This document shows positions 32,433 through 41,306 of a stretch of DNA of 64,000 bases, in pieces. The stretch spans positions 4,165,596 through 4,229,595 of the forward strand of contig NZ_GG657738.1 in NCBI RefSeq assembly GCF_000158815.1, in the 5' to 3' direction. Numbering within the stretch: position 1 is the stretch's first letter; each line of letters begins with the position of its first letter. This DNA is from Micromonospora sp. ATCC 39149 (GTDB lineage: Bacteria > Actinomycetota > Actinomycetes > Mycobacteriales > Micromonosporaceae). The position numbers and the translations under genes were made by a program. The notes beneath the pieces were generated by a model, which made no database searches, had not been told where the DNA came from, and saw only the letters and a program-made list of their open reading frames with translations.

Positions 32433-33386
32433 GTGCCAGCCTCCTCATCCGGCCGCCCCGCCGGTCGACCCGCCGCCGGGGCGGGCCGGGCCCCACGGCC
32501 CCGCGCCGGCCAGTCCACCCCGTCCCGCCAGTCCGCCCAGCCCGAGCAGCTCGGCTTCGACGGCATGCCGGAGCGGCTGTTCGTGTGCACCCCCAGCAAG
32601 CTCGGCGCGTACGCGGACTGCCCCCGCCGCTACCGCTACTCGTACGTGGATCGGCCCGCGCCGCCGAAGGGCCCGCCGTGGGCCCACAACTCGCTTGGCG
32701 CGAGCGTGCACAACGCCCTGAAGAACTGGTACGCCCTGCCCGCCGACCGCCGCCGCCCGGAGGCGCTGGCCGGGCTGCTCAGGGGCACCTGGGTCCGCGA
32801 CGGGTTCCGCGACGACGAGCAGGAGCGCGACGCGTACCGGCGGGCACTGGCCTGGCTGGAGTCCTACGTCGATGCGCTTGATCCGCAGGCCGACCCGGTC
32901 GGGGTCGAGCGGGTGGTGGCGGTCAAGACGGCGGTGCTGGCGTTCAACGGGCGCGCCGACCGGATCGACTCCCGCCCCGGCCCGAGCGGCCCGGAGTTGG
33001 TCATCGTCGACTACAAGACCGGCCGCGCGGGGCTGGACGCCGACGACGCGCGCGGCTCGCAGGCGCTGGCCCTGTACGCGTACGCCGCCGAGCGCGTGTT
33101 TCGCCGGCCGTGTCGCCGGGTGGAGCTGCACCACCTGCCCACCGGCACGGTCGCGGCGCACGAGCACACCGCCGAGTCGCTGGCCCGGCAGGTCACCCGC
33201 GCCGAGGAGACCGCGCGGGACATCATGGCCGCCGAGCGGGCCGTCGCCGACGGCGCGGATCCGGACGACGCCTTCCCGGCCGAGGCCGGGCCCCGCTGCG
33301 GCTGGTGCGACTACCGCCGTGCCTGCCCGACGGGGTCGCAGACCCCGGGCAAGGACCCCTGGGCGGCGATGGAGCGCCGAGACTGA
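32433..33386 (+). CDS. RecB-like PD-(D/E)XK nuclease (Cas4/PDDEXK_1 type)
   Basis: A 317-aa nuclease-fold protein of the PF12705 type. After a disordered Pro/Arg-rich start (1-45) come 'CTPSKLGAYADCPRRYRYSY', 'GRADRIDS', 'ELVIVDYKTGRAG' (the D-x-K catalytic core) and a C-terminal cluster CGWCDYRRACP. The four cysteines (one near residue 68, three at the end) fit a 4Fe-4S cluster as in AddB/RecB-like and Cas4 nucleases. No cas genes or CRISPR arrays are nearby. A DNA-repair role is likely. GTG start at 32433. Confidence 0.87.
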   Translation: MPASSSGRPAGRPAAGAGRAPRPRAGQSTPSRQSAQPEQLGFDGMPERLFVCTPSKLGAYADCPRRYRYSYVDRPAPPKGPPWAHNSLGASVHNALKNWYALPADRRRPEALAGLLRGTWVRDGFRDDEQERDAYRRALAWLESYVDALDPQADPVGVERVVAVKTAVLAFNGRADRIDSRPGPSGPELVIVDYKTGRAGLDADDARGSQALALYAYAAERVFRRPCRRVELHHLPTGTVAAHEHTAESLARQVTRAEETARDIMAAERAVADGADPDDAFPAEAGPRCGWCDYRRACPTGSQTPGKDPWAAMERRD

Positions 33387-33415
33387 TTCGCCCGCCGCCT
33401 GCTGGCAGGGCCGGG

Positions 33416-34267
33416 TCAGCGCAGCGCCACGCGGGCGGCCCGTTCCTTCGCCGCCTGCTGCAACGGGCCTTCCCGCCAGCGGCGGGGCAGGGCCGCCAGG
33501 GCGAGCCGCAGGGCGCGGACGGTGAGGTCGGCCGACAGTTCGGTGGTCGGCAGCCCCAGGCCGCCGTACAACCGGCGCGCCCAGGGCGGCAGCAGCGCGA
33601 ACGCCGTGCCGGCGACGCCGAAGTACGCCAGCCGGGCCGGCCCGAGGTTCAACCCGACCCGGGCCGGGAGGTTGAGCTTCCACGGCAGGGGCGGGGCGGT
33701 GAGGAAGACGGCCGTCTCCGCCGCCTCCCGGGTGATCCGCAGGTCCGGCCGAACCTGCCGGTAGTACTCCGCGACCTCGGTCGCCGTGCCCGGCACGTCC
33801 GCCGGGTCCAGCCCGACCAGGGCCGCCGCCCGGCGCTGCTCGGTGTAGTAGCCGTCGACCTCGGCGTCGGTCAGCGGTAGCCCGGCCCGGCGGGCGGTGC
33901 TGAGGAACGACTCGATCTCGGTGACGTGCACCCAGCGCAGCAGCTCCGGCTCGTCGATCCGGAACTCCTCCCCGGTGTCGGGGTCGGTGGCCCGCATCCG
34001 GCCGTGCAGCCGGCGCAGTCGGGCCCCGGCCGCCTCGGCCTCGGCGGTGGTGCCGTAGATGGTGGTGGCGACGTAGGTGGCGGTCCGGACCAGCCGGCCC
34101 CACGCGTCGGTGCGGTAGTTGCTGTTCTGGGCCACCCCGGCCATGGCCCGGGGGTGCAGCGCCTGGAGGTAGAGCGAGCGCAGGCCGGCGACGATCAGGA
34201 TCGGCTCCTCGTGCACCTTCCACGTGACCGATCCCGGACCGAACAGGCCGAGGTCATCGGAGTCCAC
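33416..34267 (-). CDS. oxygenase MpaB family protein (DUF2236)
   Basis: A 283-aa all-helical protein. 'LQALHPRAMAGVAQNSNYRTD' core (about 34-54), 'WGRLVRTATYVATTIYGT' and 'RWVHVTEIESFL' match the ER-bound-oxygenase MpaB/Lcp-like DUF2236 family, in which conserved His residues bind haem. The exact reaction is unknown; family members cleave isoprenoid or rubber double bonds oxidatively. The start is ATG at 34267. It is convergent with the RecB-like gene and follows the Fur-type regulator on the same strand. Confidence 0.86.
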   Translation of the reverse strand: MDSDDLGLFGPGSVTWKVHEEPILIVAGLRSLYLQALHPRAMAGVAQNSNYRTDAWGRLVRTATYVATTIYGTTAEAEAAGARLRRLHGRMRATDPDTGEEFRIDEPELLRWVHVTEIESFLSTARRAGLPLTDAEVDGYYTEQRRAAALVGLDPADVPGTATEVAEYYRQVRPDLRITREAAETAVFLTAPPLPWKLNLPARVGLNLGPARLAYFGVAGTAFALLPPWARRLYGGLGLPTTELSADLTVRALRLALAALPRRWREGPLQQAAKERAARVALR

Positions 34268-34321
34268 CCGACCAAGGGTGCCATGCCCGGCCGCGCGCCC
34301 GGGCGGGCCGGGGCGCCGGTG

Positions 34322-34750
34322 TCAAATGTCGGCGCGGCGGCGGGCCTGGCAGGTGGGGCAGAGCCCCCAGAAGGTGACCTCCGCCTCGTCCACCTCGAAG
34401 CCGTGGGCGATGTTCGGGTCGAGGCAGGGCTTCTCGCCCACCGCGCAGTCGATGTCGGCGATCTCGCCGCAGCCCCGGCAGACGACGTGGTGGTGGTTGT
34501 CGCCGGCCCGCGCCTCGTATCGGGCGGGACTGCCGGCCGGCTCGATCCGGCGGGACAGCCCGGCCCGGGACAGCGCGCCGAGAACGTCGTACACGGCCTG
34601 GGTGGAGACGGAGTCGAGGCGTTCCCGCACCCGCCGGGTGATCTCGTCGACCTCCAGGTGGCCGCCGGCGGCGAGGACGTCCAGCACGGCGAGGCGCGGC
34701 CGGGTGACCCGCAGGCCCCTCGACCGGAGCAGTTCCTCGCCACTGGACAT
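34322..34750 (-). CDS. furA: FurA-like ferric uptake/peroxide-sensing regulator
   Basis: A 142-aa Fur-family repressor. N-terminal winged helix (about 1-80, 'TRPRLAVLDVLAAGGHLEVD', 'VSTQAVYDVLGALSRAGL') and C-terminal dimerisation domain with metal ligands 'NHHHVVCRGCGE' and 'CPTC'. The C-terminal 'FEVDEAEVTFWGLCP' resembles actinobacterial FurA, which usually represses katG. No catalase is encoded next to it here. The start at 34750 (MSSGEELLRSRG) matches the family; a GTG 36 bases upstream would add 12 residues. Confidence 0.87.
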   Translation of the reverse strand: MSSGEELLRSRGLRVTRPRLAVLDVLAAGGHLEVDEITRRVRERLDSVSTQAVYDVLGALSRAGLSRRIEPAGSPARYEARAGDNHHHVVCRGCGEIADIDCAVGEKPCLDPNIAHGFEVDEAEVTFWGLCPTCQARRRADI

Positions 34751-34828
34751 GAGACCAATGACAGCACGGGGGTCACCGGCCGACAAGCGAGCTCATGACC
34801 TGGGTGGCCGGGGCCACAGCCACGGGCC

Positions 34829-34874
34829 ACCCGGTGCGCCCTCCGACGGGAGCGGCCGGGTGGGCGCACCGGGT
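34829..34874. repeat. 12-bp inverted repeat between furA and DUF2231 genes
   Basis: ACCCGGTGCGCC (34829-34840) and GGCGCACCGGGT (34863-34874) are exact inverted arms around a 22-base spacer, in the shared upstream region of two divergent genes. It could be an operator or an extruding hairpin. It does not resemble a Fur box. Confidence 0.6.
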
Positions 34875-34960
34875 CACCCGATGATCGCCAGGGCGGCCGC
34901 TGCGGTTGACCCCGGCGTACGCTGGCGGCCGCGGGGATCGCGTCCACTGCGGAGGTGTCA

Positions 34961-35443
34961 GTGTTCAGGGAGATCAACGGGTTGCCGAGTCACATCCTGG
35001 TGATCCATGCGGCGGTGGTGTTCGTGCCGCTGCTGGCGCTGCTGGCCAGCGCGTACGGGCTGGTGCCGAGGTGGCGTCCCCGGCTGGGCTGGGCGGTGGT
35101 CGGCCTCGCGGTGCTGACCCCGATCGTCACCTGGGTGTCGACCGAGACGGGCGAGGCCCTGGAGGAGGCGTTCCAGCAGAAGGGCTTCGACCCGGCCCTG
35201 CTCGCGCAGATTCAAGAGCACGCCGAGTACGCCGGGACGCTGCTCTGGTTCACCGTGGGGCTCGCCGTGGCCGCCATCGCACTGCTGCTGGTGACCCGCG
35301 ACGACGATCGGCCGTCCCGCCTGCCGTCCTGGCTGCCCCTGCTGCTGACGGTGGTCGTGGTCGCGCTGGGCGTGGCCTCGCTGGTCTACGTCTTCCTCAC
35401 CGGCGACTCCGGTGCGCAGGCGGCCTGGGGTCGGGTGCTCTGA
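34961..35443 (+). CDS. DUF2231 family membrane protein
   Basis: A 160-aa protein with four membrane helices (about 9-33, 44-66, 88-110 and 125-150). The family signature 'LPSHILVIHAAVVFVPLLALL' with an early His is present. The GTG at 34961 is chosen because GGAGG lies five bases upstream; the preceding GTG overlaps this site. DUF2231 proteins are often near haem or redox genes; function is unknown. Confidence 0.85.
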   Translation: MFREINGLPSHILVIHAAVVFVPLLALLASAYGLVPRWRPRLGWAVVGLAVLTPIVTWVSTETGEALEEAFQQKGFDPALLAQIQEHAEYAGTLLWFTVGLAVAAIALLLVTRDDDRPSRLPSWLPLLLTVVVVALGVASLVYVFLTGDSGAQAAWGRVL

Positions 35444-35464
35444 GCCGCCCCGCCCTGGGCCCGG

Positions 35465-35821
35465 TCAGAAGAACGCCCGGGAGCACAGCAGGCAGAGCAG
35501 GGCCAGCAACACCACCCCGGCGACCGCGCCGACGCCCCAGGTGACGTGCTGGGCCCGCTGCTCGACGGCGTCCAGCCCCGCCATGTCCTGCGGCGGTAAC
35601 TGGCGGGGCGGTGCCGCCCGCACGTGCAGCGGGGGACGCCAGCCGGGCGGCGGCAGGGTGGTGGGCGGTGGCCCGTCGTATTTCGCCGCCGGGTCGGTGC
35701 TCGCCGCGCCGGGGGCCGGTGGGCGCGGGGGCACCGGGCCGCCGGCCGCGCCGTCGCCGGTCTGGTCCGGCGGGCGACGCCAGTAGTCGTCCTCGGGGCG
35801 GTCACCGCTGGGCGTGGTCAC
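35465..35821 (-). CDS. hypothetical Pro-rich single-pass membrane protein
   Basis: A 118-aa protein. The first ~80 residues are disordered and Pro-rich ('PPPTTLPPPGWRPPL') with acidic stretches, followed by a C-terminal membrane helix (about 92-114, 'GVGAVAGVVLLALLCLLCS') ending CSRAFF. This tail-anchored layout suggests a cytosolic disordered region. GTG start at 35821 (VTTPSGDRPEDD). Function unknown. Convergent with the DUF2231 gene. Confidence 0.65.
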   Translation of the reverse strand: MTTPSGDRPEDDYWRRPPDQTGDGAAGGPVPPRPPAPGAASTDPAAKYDGPPPTTLPPPGWRPPLHVRAAPPRQLPPQDMAGLDAVEQRAQHVTWGVGAVAGVVLLALLCLLCSRAFF

Positions 35822-35896
35822 GCCGACCGACGCTACCAACCCTTCGGCCGCGTGGCCGGTCGGACGCGGGCCGGGTCCCGGGTAGTCTTGCCGCTC

Positions 35897-36073
35897 GTGA
35901 GCATCGACCCGGTGGCGCAGGCGCGCGGCGACGACGACCGCGCCGTCGACCTGAGCGAGGACTTCGTGGTGCTGCCCGAGCAGACGGCCGACGACACGGA
36001 CCGGGGCTGGGGCGAGACGTCCGGCGGCAACGACGATTGGCTGCTCGCCGAGCGCCCGCCGCACTGGGCCTGA
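35897..36073 (+). CDS. small conserved actinobacterial protein, 58 aa
   Basis: VSIDPVAQARGDDDRAVDLS at the start, then 'DDTDRGWGE' and the end 'DWLLAERPPHWA'. The C-terminal 'D..LL.ERPPHW' motif recurs in small actinobacterial proteins of this size. The protein is very acidic. A -10-like TAGTCT at 35883-35888 lies eight bases before the GTG and no Shine-Dalgarno is present, so it is likely leaderless. Function unknown. Confidence 0.75.
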   Translation: MSIDPVAQARGDDDRAVDLSEDFVVLPEQTADDTDRGWGETSGGNDDWLLAERPPHWA

Positions 36074-36135
36074 CCGCCGCCCGCCGGCGACCCCGGGAGC
36101 CGCGACGCCGGTTGCGCGGCCGTGCCGCCCGCCGT

Positions 36136-36648
36136 TCACCCTCGGACCACGATCGCGAAGCGGCTGCCCTCCGGGAGCCCGACGGCGCGCTGCGCCTGCT
36201 CCGGCCGCAGCGCCAGGTACAGGGCCGAGGAGCCGTCCGTCGTGCCGGCCCCGACCACGTCGAGCACCAGCGCGCGGGGCGCCAGCAGGTCGGCCTCGGC
36301 GGCCGGACCGCCGGCCGGCACGGCGAGCAGGTCGACCCGGGCCCCCGGGCGGACGACCGCGAGCGCGGCTGGCTCGGCCAGCCGGATCGGCACCCCGACG
36401 GCCCCGTCGGGCAGTGGCAGGGCGGACGGCGGCGCGGCGGGGCCGGGAGCCGCCCCGGCGGGCGCAACGGCCGGGCCGGGAGATCGGGAGCCGGCCGGTG
36501 GCGGGCAGCCGGACGGCGTCTGGAGGACCGCCGCGGCGAGCCCGAGCAGGGTGGCGACCAGCACGGCGCGCAGCAGTGTCGCGGGCCCCGGCAACCGTGG
36601 CCGGCGCACCGGCCGCAGTGATCCCGTGCCCGCACCGGCGTTGCGCAT
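36136..36648 (-). CDS. SAF/CpaB-like membrane-anchored protein
   Basis: A 170-aa protein with a basic N-terminus, one membrane helix (about 25-43, 'LLRAVLVATLLGLAAAVL'), a Pro/Ala-rich linker and a C-terminal domain ('VGVPIRLAEPAALAVVRPGARVDL', 'LYLALRPEQAQRAVGLPEGSRF') similar to the RcpC/CpaB domain of Flp pilus assembly proteins. The start at 36648 follows GGAGG by five bases. No Tad/Flp pilus genes are nearby, so the protein may act alone in the envelope. Role inferred from domain only. Confidence 0.72.
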   Translation of the reverse strand: MRNAGAGTGSLRPVRRPRLPGPATLLRAVLVATLLGLAAAVLQTPSGCPPPAGSRSPGPAVAPAGAAPGPAAPPSALPLPDGAVGVPIRLAEPAALAVVRPGARVDLLAVPAGGPAAEADLLAPRALVLDVVGAGTTDGSSALYLALRPEQAQRAVGLPEGSRFAIVVRG

Positions 36649-36806
36649 CCGGCCCTCCTGCCCCGTCCCGCCGCCACCATGGCGTCGGGAGCAGCACATT
36701 AGGCCGAACGGGGGCGGTCCCGCCCGGGCCGGGACGGGACCTGTGGACAACGGGGCCGCCTGTGGACAACCCCCATCCGGCCCGGTGATCTGCTAGGGCG
36801 CTTCGG

Positions 36807-37208
36807 TCAGGAGGCGCTGGAACCGCTGGCTGCCGGTGCCTTCGCCGCGCCGCCCGAGGAGGACGCCCCCGAGCCGCTCGACGAGGACCCCGACGACCCC
36901 GAGGACGACCCCGACGGTGCCGAGGAACCGCCGCTCGCGCCGCCGGACCCGTTCGACGAGCCGGAGTCGCCGCCGGTGGACGAGTCGGACGTGGCCGGCT
37001 TGGCGGAGCCGTTCTTGGCGGCGTCCGAGCCGGAGCGGGAGTCGGTGCGGTAGAAGCCCGAGCCTTTGAAGACGATGCCGACGGAGTTGAAAACCTTGCG
37101 CAGCCGCCCCGCACACGCCGGGCACTCGGTCAACGGCTCGTCAGAGAAAGACTGCACCGCCTCGAGTTGCTGGCCGCACGCGGTGCAGGCGTACTGGTAC
37201 GTGGGCAC
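36807..37208 (-). CDS. FmdB-family zinc ribbon protein with Ser/Gly-rich tail
   Basis: A 133-aa protein. The N-terminal ~45 residues are the FmdB zinc ribbon (PTYQYACTACGQQLEAVQ, then ECPACAGRL), with CxxC pairs at 8-11 and about 30-33. 'VFNSVGIVFKGSGFYRTDS' follows, and the rest is a Ser/Gly/Ala-rich disordered tail. GTG start after GGAGGA. Mycobacterium Rv0991c has the same design and position beside 5-formyl-THF cyclo-ligase; it has been described as a redox-regulated chaperone-like protein. Confidence 0.87.
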   Translation of the reverse strand: MPTYQYACTACGQQLEAVQSFSDEPLTECPACAGRLRKVFNSVGIVFKGSGFYRTDSRSGSDAAKNGSAKPATSDSSTGGDSGSSNGSGGASGGSSAPSGSSSGSSGSSSSGSGASSSGGAAKAPAASGSSAS

Positions 37209-37247
37209 GTTCTCCTCCGGATCTGGCACGGCCGGTTGGCACTCGAC

Positions 37248-37934
37248 TCATTCGAGTGCCAATGGTGCGTCATCGGACCCGGGTTCGTCCAGCGGTAGTG
37301 CCAGGACCGACACGGAGCCGCCCGTCAGCGTACGCAGCCCGCCGGAGGGAGTGACCACCGCGCGGACGGGCCGGTCGTGCGGCTCGGCGGGGAGGTGTTC
37401 GACCAGCTCTCCGTCGTGCAGCAGGGCCACCGTCAGGGCACCGTCGGCCACCCGGGCCAGCGCCCGGTCGTAGCTGCCGCCGCCGCGTCCCAGCCGCCGC
37501 CCGAGCCGGTCCACCGCCAGGGCCGGCACCACCACCAGCCGCGCGTCGGCGATCGCCGCCCGGCCGAGCCGGGGCCCGGTCGGCTCCCGCAGGCCCCGGC
37601 CGGCCGCGACCAGGCAGCCCGGCCCGGTGTACGCGGCCCAGTCCAGGTCGAGGTCGTCGCGCAGCACCGGCAGCAGCAGTTCGCCGCCCGGCGGCAGCGC
37701 CATGCGCAGCACCTCCGGCAGCTCCGGGCCGCCCGGCTCGGAGCCGACCGGCACGTACCCGGTCACCCGGGCCGGGCGCAGCCGGCGTACCAGACCGGTC
37801 AGTGCGGCCCGCACGCGCGCCGCGGCCCGCGCCCGCGCCGGGGTGGACAGCGCGCGGCGGTGGGCGAGCAGATTCACCCGCGCGCTCCGCTTCGCCTCAT
37901 GGGCAACTTCCGCTCCATCAGAAAAATCTGGCAC
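37248..37934 (-). CDS. 5-formyltetrahydrofolate cyclo-ligase
   Basis: A 228-aa ATP-dependent enzyme that converts 5-formyl-THF to 5,10-methenyl-THF. The family motif is 'VDRLGRRLGRGGGSYDRALA' (ATP/substrate site) preceded by 'DARLVVVPALA'. N-terminal 'RVNLLAHRRALS' is the usual start region. GTG at 37934 after AGGAG is chosen; a longer start 30 bases upstream is possible. It pairs with the FmdB gene as in Mycobacterium (Rv0992c/Rv0991c) and is divergent from the GGDEF gene. Confidence 0.88.
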   Translation of the reverse strand: MPDFSDGAEVAHEAKRSARVNLLAHRRALSTPARARAAARVRAALTGLVRRLRPARVTGYVPVGSEPGGPELPEVLRMALPPGGELLLPVLRDDLDLDWAAYTGPGCLVAAGRGLREPTGPRLGRAAIADARLVVVPALAVDRLGRRLGRGGGSYDRALARVADGALTVALLHDGELVEHLPAEPHDRPVRAVVTPSGGLRTLTGGSVSVLALPLDEPGSDDAPLALE

Positions 37935-38014
37935 ACAACACTCCTGACGCAACGTTTGTCTCACGGTCGCACTGTGTCAGCATCGCTACATCGGGCGCGG
38001 AACTTCCGGGGGGA

Positions 38015-40295
38015 GTGTTGACGCTACGCGGGCGGTTGACGGCGGCCTTCCTCACGGTGGTGCTCGGCCCGGTCCTGCTCGGGGCGTTCTTCGTCGGCCT
38101 GACCATGACGGCCGTGGACCGCAACCGCGCGGCCGAGCGGCTCGGCCTGGCCGTCGCGACGGTGCGCACCTCGGTCGACGCCCTCTGTCAGCAGTTGCGC
38201 GCGGCGGCCGACGCGGTCGCCCTGGCCCCCGACGCGGCGGGGCGGGCGGGCACCGCCGGGCAGGTGGTCAGCCGGGGCCTCGCCGCCGCGGTGCTGGTCA
38301 CCGACGTGTCCGGCGTCCCGGCGTACGCCACCCCGGGCGCCCCCGCCCAGCCCTGGCGGGACTGCGCCGCCGCTCCGGCCACCGGCCCGGTCGAAGCGCT
38401 CGCCGCCCGCGTGGTGCTGCGTGACCGGGCCGGCGGGGACCTCGGCACGGTCGCCGCCGCCCAGCCGGTCGACCCGGGTTTCGTCGCCCGCCTGGCGGCG
38501 GTCACCGGCGTCGCGGGTCACCCTCCTCGACGACGCGCCCGGGCCCGTCGGGGTCGCGCACACCACCGAGGCCCCGGCCGTACGCGACGGGGTGCTCGCC
38601 GCCGCGCGCCGGGCCGCCGGCGACCGGGTCACCGGTACCGGCGACGGCCGGTACGTCTCTGCCGTTGTCCTCCCCGGGCCGGGCCAGCCCCTGCCGCTGG
38701 TGCTCTCCGTCCCCAGCGAGCAGCCCCCCAACCTGTACGCCTCGCTGGTCGGCGCGGTGGTGCTGGCCGGGCTGCTGGCGGTGGCCGCCGCGTGGCGGCT
38801 GGCTCGGGTCACCACCCGCCCACTGGTGGAGCTGGCCGGCGCGGCGGACCGGGTAGCCCACGGCGACCTCGGCACCCGGGTGCCGGTGCGCAGCCGCGAC
38901 GAGCTGGGCCGGCTGGCCGGCGCGTTCAACCGGATGACCCGCGAGACCGGCATCTACGTGCAGGCGCTCACCAGCAGCCGGGACCAACTGCGTGGTCACC
39001 TCGCCGTGCTCGGAGACACCCTGGCCAGCACCCACGACCTGCAACGCATCCTGCGGGTCATCCTGCACAGCGCGATCGCCGCCACCGGGGCCCGAGCCGG
39101 GGCGGTGCTGCTGGTCGACGGCGGTGTGCTGGTCGGCCAGTGCGCCGAGGGACTCGACGGGCGTTGGTCGCCCGACGCCGGGGCGGAACCGGAGGCCACC
39201 GGCGCGGCCGGCCTGCGGGTGCCGGTCGGCGGCGGGATCGTCGGCGCGGTGGCGGCGACCGGTCAGCCGCGCCGGGGGCGGGCCGACCCGGCGACGGACC
39301 CGATCGGTGAGCCGCGCTGCGAGACGTACGTCGCGGTGCCCTTCGCCAACCCCGGCGGCCCGGCCGACCCGGCCACCCGGCCCGGCGCGGACCAGGGCGG
39401 ACCCGGCGGCCCGGCGGCGGCGCTCGGCGTGCTGGTCCTCTACGACCGGCTCGGCGGGGACGAGTTCGACGACGACGACCTGGACACCCTGCGGACCTTC
39501 GCCGGGCACGCGGCGGTGGCGGTGGACAACGTGCGGGTGCACGAGGAGGCCCAGCGACTGTCGCTGACCGACCCGCTGACCGGGCTGTGGAACTACCGCT
39601 ACCTGCGCGAGTCGATCCGTCGAGAGGTGGAGCGGGCCAGCCGGTTCGGCCGGATGCTGAGCGTACTCGCCCTGGACCTGGACCGGTTCAAGGAGGTCAA
39701 CGACACCTGGGGGCACGCTGCCGGGGACGCCGTGCTCGCCGAGTTCGCCCGCCGGGTGCGGGGCGAGATCCGCGAGGTGGACCTGGCCTTCCGCCAGGGC
39801 GGAGAGGAGTTCGTGGTGCTGCTGCCGGAAACCGACGCGCGGGGCGCGGCCATCGTCGCCGAACGGCTCAACGCGGCGACCCGGGACGCCCCCATCCCGG
39901 TGGGCACCCACGGCGGGGTGCGGATCGGGGTGACCGTCTCCGTCGGCATCGCCGTGTACCCGGATCACGCCTCCACCGGCCAGCAGGTCCTCGACGCGGC
40001 CGACGACGCCCTGTACGCGGCGAAGGCGGCCGGTCGCGACACCTGGCGGTTGGCCGAGGTCCGGCCCTGGCCCCCGGTGGAGGAACTGGCCGTGCCGGCC
40101 GGTTCGGTCAGCCCCGCCGACGGGCTGCCCCGGGCGGGTGCTCCGATCGGCCCGCCGGACGCCCCGCACCGGGCCGGGGTGGCCGACCACCCGGCCGACC
40201 TGGACGCCGGGTGGTCGGACGCGCCGGTGGCGCGGTCCGGGCCGGGCGGCGCGTCTTCCGGTCCTCACCCGTCGCAGCACGGCCGTGGCCGATAG
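38015..40295 (+). pseudogene. HAMP-GAF-GGDEF diguanylate cyclase, single-base frameshift
   Basis: Read across the frameshift the gene gives a 759-aa sensor: membrane helix (about 10-32), extracytoplasmic sensor, second membrane helix (about 240-260), HAMP, GAF (about 345-505) and GGDEF with 'DPLTGLWNYRYLRE' and an active-site RQGGEEF (GGEEF type, so c-di-GMP synthesis is expected). At 38513 one extra G breaks the frame between 'AAVTGV' and 'RVTLLDDAPG'. Both sides are otherwise intact with clean codon use. Either a recent mutation or a sequencing error; removing the base restores a full-length protein. Start GTG 38015 or TTG 38018. Confidence 0.85.
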
Positions 40296-40304
40296 TCTCG
40301 CGAC
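40293..40304 (+). promoter_or_regulatory. galU -10 element overlapping the upstream stop codon
   Basis: TAGTCT at 40293-40298 fits the -10 consensus TAGNNT. Its first three bases are the TAG stop of the GGDEF gene. The galU ATG is at 40305 and lacks a Shine-Dalgarno, so transcription probably starts at or next to the ATG (leaderless). Confidence 0.5.
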
Positions 40305-41306
40305 ATGTCGGAGCACTCAGCGAACCCCTCAGCGGCCACCGCAACCGGTCGTTCCCGCGCGGTCAAGGCAGTCATCCCGGCCGCCGGCCTGGCAACCCGG
40401 TTCCTGCCGGCCACCAAGGCGGTGCCCAAGGAGCTACTGCCGGTCGTCGACCGGCCCGTCCTCCAGTTCATCGTCGAGGAGGCCACCCAGGCCGGTATCG
40501 GCGACGTGCTGCTGATCACCGGGCGTGGCAAGACATCGATGGTCGACCACTTCGATCGCCGGCCCGACCTGGAGGCCCGGCTGGAGTCCAAGGGCGACAC
40601 CGAGCGGCTGGCCGCAGTGCGCGGCCCCAGCGAGCTGGCCGAGATCTACACCTGCCGGCAGCCGGAGCAGCTCGGCCTCGGCCACGCCGTCGGGTACGCC
40701 GAGTCGCACGTCGGCGACCAGCCCTTCGCGGTGCTGCTCGGCGACGAGTTCGTCAAGCCGTCCGAGCCGCTGCTGCCGGCGATGCTGGAGCTTCAGGCCC
40801 GCACCGGCGGCATCGTGCTGGCCTTCTTCGAGGTCGACCCGGCCGAGACGAAGCGCTACGGCATCGCCTCGGTCGAGGCCGCCGAGCCGGAGCTGACCGA
40901 CATCGGCGAGGTCGTGAAGGTCACCGGCATGGTCGAGAAGCCCAAGCCGGAGGACGCCCCCAGCAACCTCGCCGTCCTCGGCCGGTACGTGCTGCCGGGG
41001 CGGATCTTCGACGCGATCCGCCGCACCGAGCCGGGCAGCGGCGGCGAGATCCAGCTCACCGACGCGATGGAACTGCTGCGCACCGAGGGCGTCCCGGTGC
41101 ACGCGATCGTCTACCGGGGCACCCGCTACGACACCGGAATGCCGCTGGGATACCTCCAGACGGTGGTGCAGATCGCCTGCGAGCGCGAGGACCTCGGCGC
41201 GGAGTTCCGCAAGTGGCTCACCGAGTTCGTCAACAACGGCGACGAGACCGTCACCGCGGCGATCCTCAACGGGATGCGCGACGGGTCGGACGGTCCTAGT
41301 ACATGA
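40305..41306 (+). CDS. galU: UTP-glucose-1-phosphate uridylyltransferase
   Basis: A 333-aa enzyme making UDP-glucose, precursor of cell-wall sugars and glycosylated metabolites. The nucleotidyl-transferase signature is 'PAAGLATRFLPATKAVPKEL' at about 26-45. Further motifs are 'EEATQAGIGDVLLITGRGK', 'LLGDEFV' and 'VEKPKPEDAPSNLAVLGRYVL'. The stop overlaps the moeA start (ATGA). Gene order galU-moeA-rimJ-membrane protein equals Mycobacterium Rv0993-Rv0996. Confidence 0.93.
   Translation: MSEHSANPSAATATGRSRAVKAVIPAAGLATRFLPATKAVPKELLPVVDRPVLQFIVEEATQAGIGDVLLITGRGKTSMVDHFDRRPDLEARLESKGDTERLAAVRGPSELAEIYTCRQPEQLGLGHAVGYAESHVGDQPFAVLLGDEFVKPSEPLLPAMLELQARTGGIVLAFFEVDPAETKRYGIASVEAAEPELTDIGEVVKVTGMVEKPKPEDAPSNLAVLGRYVLPGRIFDAIRRTEPGSGGEIQLTDAMELLRTEGVPVHAIVYRGTRYDTGMPLGYLQTVVQIACEREDLGAEFRKWLTEFVNNGDETVTAAILNGMRDGSDGPST

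Noticed and set aside
32433..33386. RecB-like nuclease as Cas4 of a CRISPR system
   Set aside because: No repeat arrays or other cas genes in the window; the family is also common as stand-alone repair nuclease.
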